From Verrucomicrobia bacterium UBA2970 (GTDB lineage: Bacteria > Verrucomicrobiota > Verrucomicrobiia > Limisphaerales > AAA164-E04): a stretch of DNA of 18,622 nt. Below the pieces are notes generated by a model. It was given only the letters and a program-made list of their open reading frames with translations, made no database searches and was not told the origin of the DNA. Location of the stretch: assembly GCA_002348345.1 (NCBI GenBank), contig DEAY01000434.1:1-18622 (forward strand). The letters are read 5' to 3'. Shown piece after piece: positions 15,000 to 18,622 of the stretch; position 1 is the first letter of the stretch, and every line of letters starts with the position of its first letter. The translations under genes were made by a program, and so were the position numbers.

Positions 15000-16779
15000 C
15001 CACCCAAGACTCGGCCTGCAACGCCTGCGCCGCCGTCCCTTCCGAACATCGCGTCAGTTGCTGCAGGATTCTGACCGCCCGCTCCCGCAACTTCAGATTG
15101 CTCGGATTCAAATCGATCATGAGATTCTGAATGACCTTGCCACACTGCACCATCGACAGGGTGGTGATCATGTTCAAGATCATCTTCGTCGCCGTTCCAG
15201 CCTTGAGACGGGTCGAGCCGGTCAAAATCTCCGGCCCAATCTCGGGACAAATCACCGTCCCTGGCTTCATTCCCCTGGGGAACTTGAGATGGGGATTGAA
15301 ACAAAGCAGCACCGTCTTGGCTCCGACCGCCTTTGCCGCACCCAAGGCCCCCCAGACATAAGGCGTCCTTCCGCTCGCAGCGATCCCCACGACCACGTCG
15401 TTCGCGCCAACCGAGTGCCTCTCCACGTCATCGCGACCCCCTTCGAACCGATCCTCCGCTCCCTCGATCGAACGCCACAGGGCCGGAAGTCCTCCCGCGA
15501 TGCAACCTTGGACCCTCTCCGGCTCCGTTCGAAAGGTTGGCGGACATTCGCTGGCATCCAGGACCCCAAGGCGACCGCTGGTTCCGGCACCGAAATAGAT
15601 CAGGCGACCACCTCCCCGGAAGGCCCGCACGGTCCACCGGATGACCCGCTCGATCTTCTCGGCTTCGGCCCCGATGGCGGACGGAAGCCCCCGATCCTCC
15701 CTCAACATCATTGCGATTCCCTCGCCAACCGAGAGCCGGTCAAGGTCATGGGAGCCCGGGTGTCGGCGCTCTGTCGGCGACAAGGCCGTCGACTGAGGCA
15801 ATCCCCCATTGACATCGAGGGAGCGAGTTTTCCTTTTGACAGGTTTCGCCACGACTCGACCACGCAATGCCGCCAAGCGAGCGGCGCCCTCGGGACCAAT
15901 GCCTTGAGCCAAAACAATCTCACCATCCCTCAGTCTCCGCCGCAGACCACCCCGGACTCGACGAAGGTAAGCCGGTTGGTTTTGAAAACATCCTCCCGTC
16001 AGGATGATCTGGACGGGCGCGCGCCGGCCGAGTCGCCGGACGCAAGCGAGCGCGTCATTCACCAGCCCATCGGCCGCCTCGTGAATCACCCGTTTCGCGA
16101 TTGGATCGCCCTGTCGAGCCCGGGTGAACACGAGCGGCGCCAGTCGCGCCATCTCCCCCTTGCTTGCCCTCGCCGCCCAGTCAGAGATTCGATCCACCGT
16201 TCGAAGTCGCAGTTCCCGGACGAAATCCTGGAGGAGGACCGCCACCTTTCCCCGATAATCCAATTCCTGGGTCGTCCAGCGAAGGGCCGCCACCGAAATC
16301 CCATAGGCACCCGCTTGGTCCCCCAGGCGCTGCCCCCATCCTCCGACTTTGACTTCCTGGCCATCCGCTCCTCTGCCGAAGCAACACGACCCTGTCCCCG
16401 AAATGACCACCACCCGACTCCAAGGCGCCTCCGATGGCAACTCGACTCCCGCCAAGATCGTCTCGAGGTCATCGGTGACATACTGGCGGACCCCAGGCCA
16501 GACTCGGGCCATTGCCTCCCTGACTCGGCCCCGATCGTTCGCCGTCCGGATGCCTGCCATTCCCACACCCACCGCCTTCGGAGTGGGAAACGCGCCGCCG
16601 ATCGTCGCGAATAATTCAGTCAACTCGGCGGGCTCCAAGAGTTGGTAATTTCCGGGTCCGAATTCCTTTCGCTCCAGGCACGACGCTCCCTCATCCCACA
16701 GCACCGCCCTCGTCCGTGTGCCCCCACACTCGATGCCCAGAATCGGTCCCTCGTCCCTCTGCCGCATGCGTTTGACCAT
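14941..16779 (-). CDS. murQ: Fused BadF-type sugar kinase and MurQ (MurNAc-6-phosphate etherase)
   Basis: One 612-residue frame carries two enzymes. Residues about 12-305 are a BadF/BcrA-type sugar kinase (ASKHA fold): GIECGGT at 15-21, VTDDLETILAG at 101-111, VVISGTGS at 124-131 and ILTGGCFQN at 259-267. Residues about 345-600 are MurQ, a SIS-fold lyase: GAGTSGRLGVLDASECPP at 397-414 and EGAED at 439-443. Glu411 and Glu442 keep the spacing of E. coli MurQ Glu83 and Glu114. Together they could phosphorylate MurNAc (and/or GlcNAc) and then cleave the lactyl ether to GlcNAc-6-phosphate and lactate, recycling peptidoglycan sugars without a PTS. The frame extends 95 codons upstream (to 17064), but that part is antisense to the 93-residue gene and precedes the kinase fold; ATG 16779 has GGAAGAA nine bases before it. 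Confidence 0.92.
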   Translation of the reverse strand: MVKRMRQRDEGPILGIECGGTRTRAVLWDEGASCLERKEFGPGNYQLLEPAELTELFATIGGAFPTPKAVGVGMAGIRTANDRGRVREAMARVWPGVRQYVTDDLETILAGVELPSEAPWSRVVVISGTGSCCFGRGADGQEVKVGGWGQRLGDQAGAYGISVAALRWTTQELDYRGKVAVLLQDFVRELRLRTVDRISDWAARASKGEMARLAPLVFTRARQGDPIAKRVIHEAADGLVNDALACVRRLGRRAPVQIILTGGCFQNQPAYLRRVRGGLRRRLRDGEIVLAQGIGPEGAARLAALRGRVVAKPVKRKTRSLDVNGGLPQSTALSPTERRHPGSHDLDRLSVGEGIAMMLREDRGLPSAIGAEAEKIERVIRWTVRAFRGGGRLIYFGAGTSGRLGVLDASECPPTFRTEPERVQGCIAGGLPALWRSIEGAEDRFEGGRDDVERHSVGANDVVVGIAASGRTPYVWGALGAAKAVGAKTVLLCFNPHLKFPRGMKPGTVICPEIGPEILTGSTRLKAGTATKMILNMITTLSMVQCGKVIQNLMIDLNPSNLKLRERAVRILQQLTRCSEGTAAQALQAESWVVKKAFRRLQGSPQGRDQRN

Positions 16780-16875
16780 GGCGATGCATTCTTCCGACCC
16801 GCCCGAGGATTCAAAGCCATTTTTCTCTCCCCCCTGTAGGCTTGTCTTTCGATCGTAGAATGCAACACTCGGGCC

Positions 16876-17157
16876 ATGGATTCTCTCCACCAGAATCTCC
16901 TCGAAAAACTGATCGAACTGGAAACCACCGTCGCCACGATCGCGACGGCGGACCCTAAGCCCGATCTCATGGGTATCTTCCAAGAGATCGAGACGATGGC
17001 GGGACAACTCCCGAGAGACACCGACCCCGGCCTGCTCCATTACCTCCAACGCAAGAGCTACCAAAAAGCCCGTCTCTTCCTCGAGGGACGGGACGACGAA
17101 AACGAGGTGGGGGCCTGTATCCGGAACCGCCCGACACCGGTAGAATCGGGCGAGTGA
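16876..17157 (+). CDS. Small hypothetical protein upstream of mnmE
   Basis: This 93-residue soluble protein is not recognised. The N-terminal part, NLLEKLIELETTVATIA, is amphipathic helix, and the middle, LLHYLQRKSYQKARLFLEGRD, is also helical and basic. There is no signal peptide or membrane segment. It is taken as real because it fits between the divergent kinase-murQ start (96 bp away) and mnmE, whose ATG is 6 bp beyond its stop, an operon-like gap. No Shine-Dalgarno is evident; a TAGAAT (16856-16861) 14 bases before the ATG could be a -10. The last 15 residues are low in predicted structure. Confidence 0.65.
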   Translation: MDSLHQNLLEKLIELETTVATIATADPKPDLMGIFQEIETMAGQLPRDTDPGLLHYLQRKSYQKARLFLEGRDDENEVGACIRNRPTPVESGE

Positions 17158-17163
17158 CCTCCG

Positions 17164-18531
17164 ATGGAAGACACCATTGCAGCCATCGCGACGGCGACTG
17201 GCGAGGCGGGCCTTTCGGTCATCCGCGTCTCAGGCGCCGAGGCACCTCAAATCGTTGACCGATGCTTTCAGCCGGCCGGAAAACAGAGCCGCTCCCCGTC
17301 GAGAGCGGACAGTCATACCGTTCACTACGGCCACATCACGGGGCCCCAGGGCGTCATTGATGAGGTTCTGGTCTCGGTCTTTCGAGCCCCGCGAACCTTT
17401 ACCAAAGAAGACGTCGTTGAAATCTCCTGTCATGGGGGGATGGTCCCCACCCGCCTCGTCCTACAGTCCGTTCTTTCTCAGGGTGCCCGACTCGCCCATC
17501 CCGGCGAGTTCACCAAGCGGGCCTTTCTAAACGGTCGCCTTGATTTGACCCAAGCCGAGGCCGTTGCCGACGTGATCCACTCCAAGACCGAGCTCGCCCT
17601 GCGAGCCGCCAATGAACAACTGGCCGGAAAACTGGCACAACAAATCGAGCATCTTCGAGGCGAGATGATGAACGTGTTGGCCCATGTGGAGGCCCACATT
17701 GATTTTCCTGAGGAAGACATTGCTCCCGATACCAAGGCCAGCCTGCTCAAGAAACTGAAATCAGGCCTCGAATTCATCAGGACACTCCTGGCCACAGCGC
17801 CCGAGGGGCAGGTCCTCCGCCACGGGGTTCGAACCGCAATCATCGGGCGACCCAACGCGGGTAAATCGTCCCTGCTCAACTGCCTGCTCGGCAAGGACCG
17901 GGCCATCGTCTCGGCTACCGCCGGCACGACCCGGGACACTATCGAAGCGACCGCGAATATCCGGGGGATTCCCATTCATTTCATGGACACGGCCGGCCTC
18001 CGTCAGGCCCATGATCAAATCGAGAAGGAAGGGATCCGACGCAGCCAGAAAAGCCTGGAACAGGCCGATCTTGTCCTCCACGTGATTGATGCCTCACAAG
18101 GGATCAGCCCCTTCGAGGAATCCATTCTTCAACAATTTGAGAGCAAGACTACCCTGGTGATCTTTAACAAGACCGACCTCGCACAGGCCGCTCCCATTCC
18201 CGATCGATTGGCAGACACCGCGGTCGGAATCAGCTGCCAGACCGGAGAGGGTCTCGATCCTCTGAAGGACCGAATCAAGGCCACGGTCTGGAGTGGAACA
18301 ATCGATGCCGACATGCTTGAGGTGATGATCAATGCGAGGCATCAGGACTCGCTTCTCCGCGCCGGGGAGGCCACGGCGCGAACGATCGAAGCCCTGGAAA
18401 CCGGACAAACGCTCGAGTTCGTCGCGCTCGACCTTCGAATCGCCGTCAATGCGATCGGCGAGGTCGTCGGCAAAACCACAACCGACGACCTTCTGGACAG
18501 GATTTTCAGTGAATTCTGTCTTGGGAAATAG
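17164..18531 (+). CDS. mnmE: tRNA uridine-5-carboxymethylaminomethyl synthesis GTPase MnmE
   Basis: This is full-length MnmE (TrmE), 455 residues as is usual. With MnmG it installs (carboxymethyl)aminomethyl groups at the wobble uridine of certain tRNAs in the cytoplasm. The N-terminal tetrahydrofolate-binding domain begins DTIAAIAT and includes CHGG at 89-92 and HPGEFTKRAFLNGRLDLTQAEAV-type sequence from 112. The inserted GTPase domain has G1 GRPNAGKS at 228-235, G2 TAGTTRD at 252-258, G3 DTAG at 275-278 and G4 NKTD at 335-338. The C-terminus ends FCLGK, keeping the conserved Cys (452) of the FC(I/L)GK motif. ATG at 17164 follows the small gene by 6 bp and lacks a strong Shine-Dalgarno, suggesting translational coupling. 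mnmG is not in the window. Confidence 0.98.
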   Translation: MEDTIAAIATATGEAGLSVIRVSGAEAPQIVDRCFQPAGKQSRSPSRADSHTVHYGHITGPQGVIDEVLVSVFRAPRTFTKEDVVEISCHGGMVPTRLVLQSVLSQGARLAHPGEFTKRAFLNGRLDLTQAEAVADVIHSKTELALRAANEQLAGKLAQQIEHLRGEMMNVLAHVEAHIDFPEEDIAPDTKASLLKKLKSGLEFIRTLLATAPEGQVLRHGVRTAIIGRPNAGKSSLLNCLLGKDRAIVSATAGTTRDTIEATANIRGIPIHFMDTAGLRQAHDQIEKEGIRRSQKSLEQADLVLHVIDASQGISPFEESILQQFESKTTLVIFNKTDLAQAAPIPDRLADTAVGISCQTGEGLDPLKDRIKATVWSGTIDADMLEVMINARHQDSLLRAGEATARTIEALETGQTLEFVALDLRIAVNAIGEVVGKTTTDDLLDRIFSEFCLGK

Positions 18532-18622
18532 GCCGCCCATTAACCTGCGGCAGCTTTCCATCACCGCCCCGCCAGGAACCACTCCCTCAGGTGAGAGGGA
18601 TCAGCCTGCTGGAAATCGAGAC

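Noticed and set aside
14974..16614. Open frame of 546 codons on the plus strand.
   Set aside because: It is antisense to the kinase-MurQ gene; the product is rich in Arg, Pro and Ser as expected for a GC-driven shadow frame.
16780..17064. A 95-residue N-terminal extension of the kinase-MurQ protein.
   Set aside because: The kinase fold begins after ATG 16779, and the extension is antisense to the small gene preceding mnmE and lacks any family similarity.

Overview
This window reads as the chromosome of a GC-rich Gram-negative bacterium, most likely a member of the Verrucomicrobiota (Planctomycetota as the nearest alternative). This is inferred, not measured. It rests on a pseudopilin with a GFTLVEMLTVIAIIGILATL-type N-terminus, long secreted beta-propeller proteins, an L-fucose-isomerase-family protein carrying a NEVDECAGLDA motif, and mixed use of Shine-Dalgarno-led and SD-less starts. 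I see no insertion sequence, phage gene, CRISPR array, rRNA or convincing tRNA.

Left part (1-7215), housekeeping and scattered metabolism. An L-fucose/arabinose isomerase-like gene (+, 59-1687) converges on cinA (-, 1805-3091). Upstream of cinA, on the same strand, is an unrecognised 670-residue protein (3165-5177) with an EF-hand-like loop and two C-terminal membrane segments. Its leader can form a hairpin that covers its own Shine-Dalgarno. A terminator-like hairpin then separates it from a metallo-beta-lactamase-fold hydrolase of the NAPE-PLD/UlaG type (-, 5447-6382). A gamma-carbonic anhydrase with all metal ligands and active-site polar residues intact (+, 6634-7215) is transcribed divergently from the hydrolase.

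Middle part (7276-14107), one minus-strand operon and the most interesting region. The order of transcription is a YtrA-type GntR repressor, an ABC ATPase, a very large secreted beta-propeller protein (1270 residues), a type IV pseudopilin-like protein, and an ABC-2-type permease. Genes are 31 bp apart or closer, and two junctions look translationally coupled: an SD overlapping the preceding stop codon, and a 4-bp GTGA overlap. A perfect 8-bp-arm inverted repeat overlaps the predicted promoter just upstream of the repressor start, so autorepression is likely. The transporter ATPase and permease are thus separated by an extracytoplasmic propeller and a pseudopilin. I know of no described system with this arrangement.

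Right part (14367-18622). A small Yip1-like membrane protein (+) converges on and overlaps by 59 bp a fused BadF-type sugar kinase and MurQ etherase (-, 14941-16779), a single-polypeptide version of two steps in muropeptide sugar salvage. Divergent from it are a 93-residue unrecognised protein and, 6 bp downstream, mnmE, the tRNA wobble-uridine GTPase (17164-18531). The last 91 bases hold nothing I can assign.
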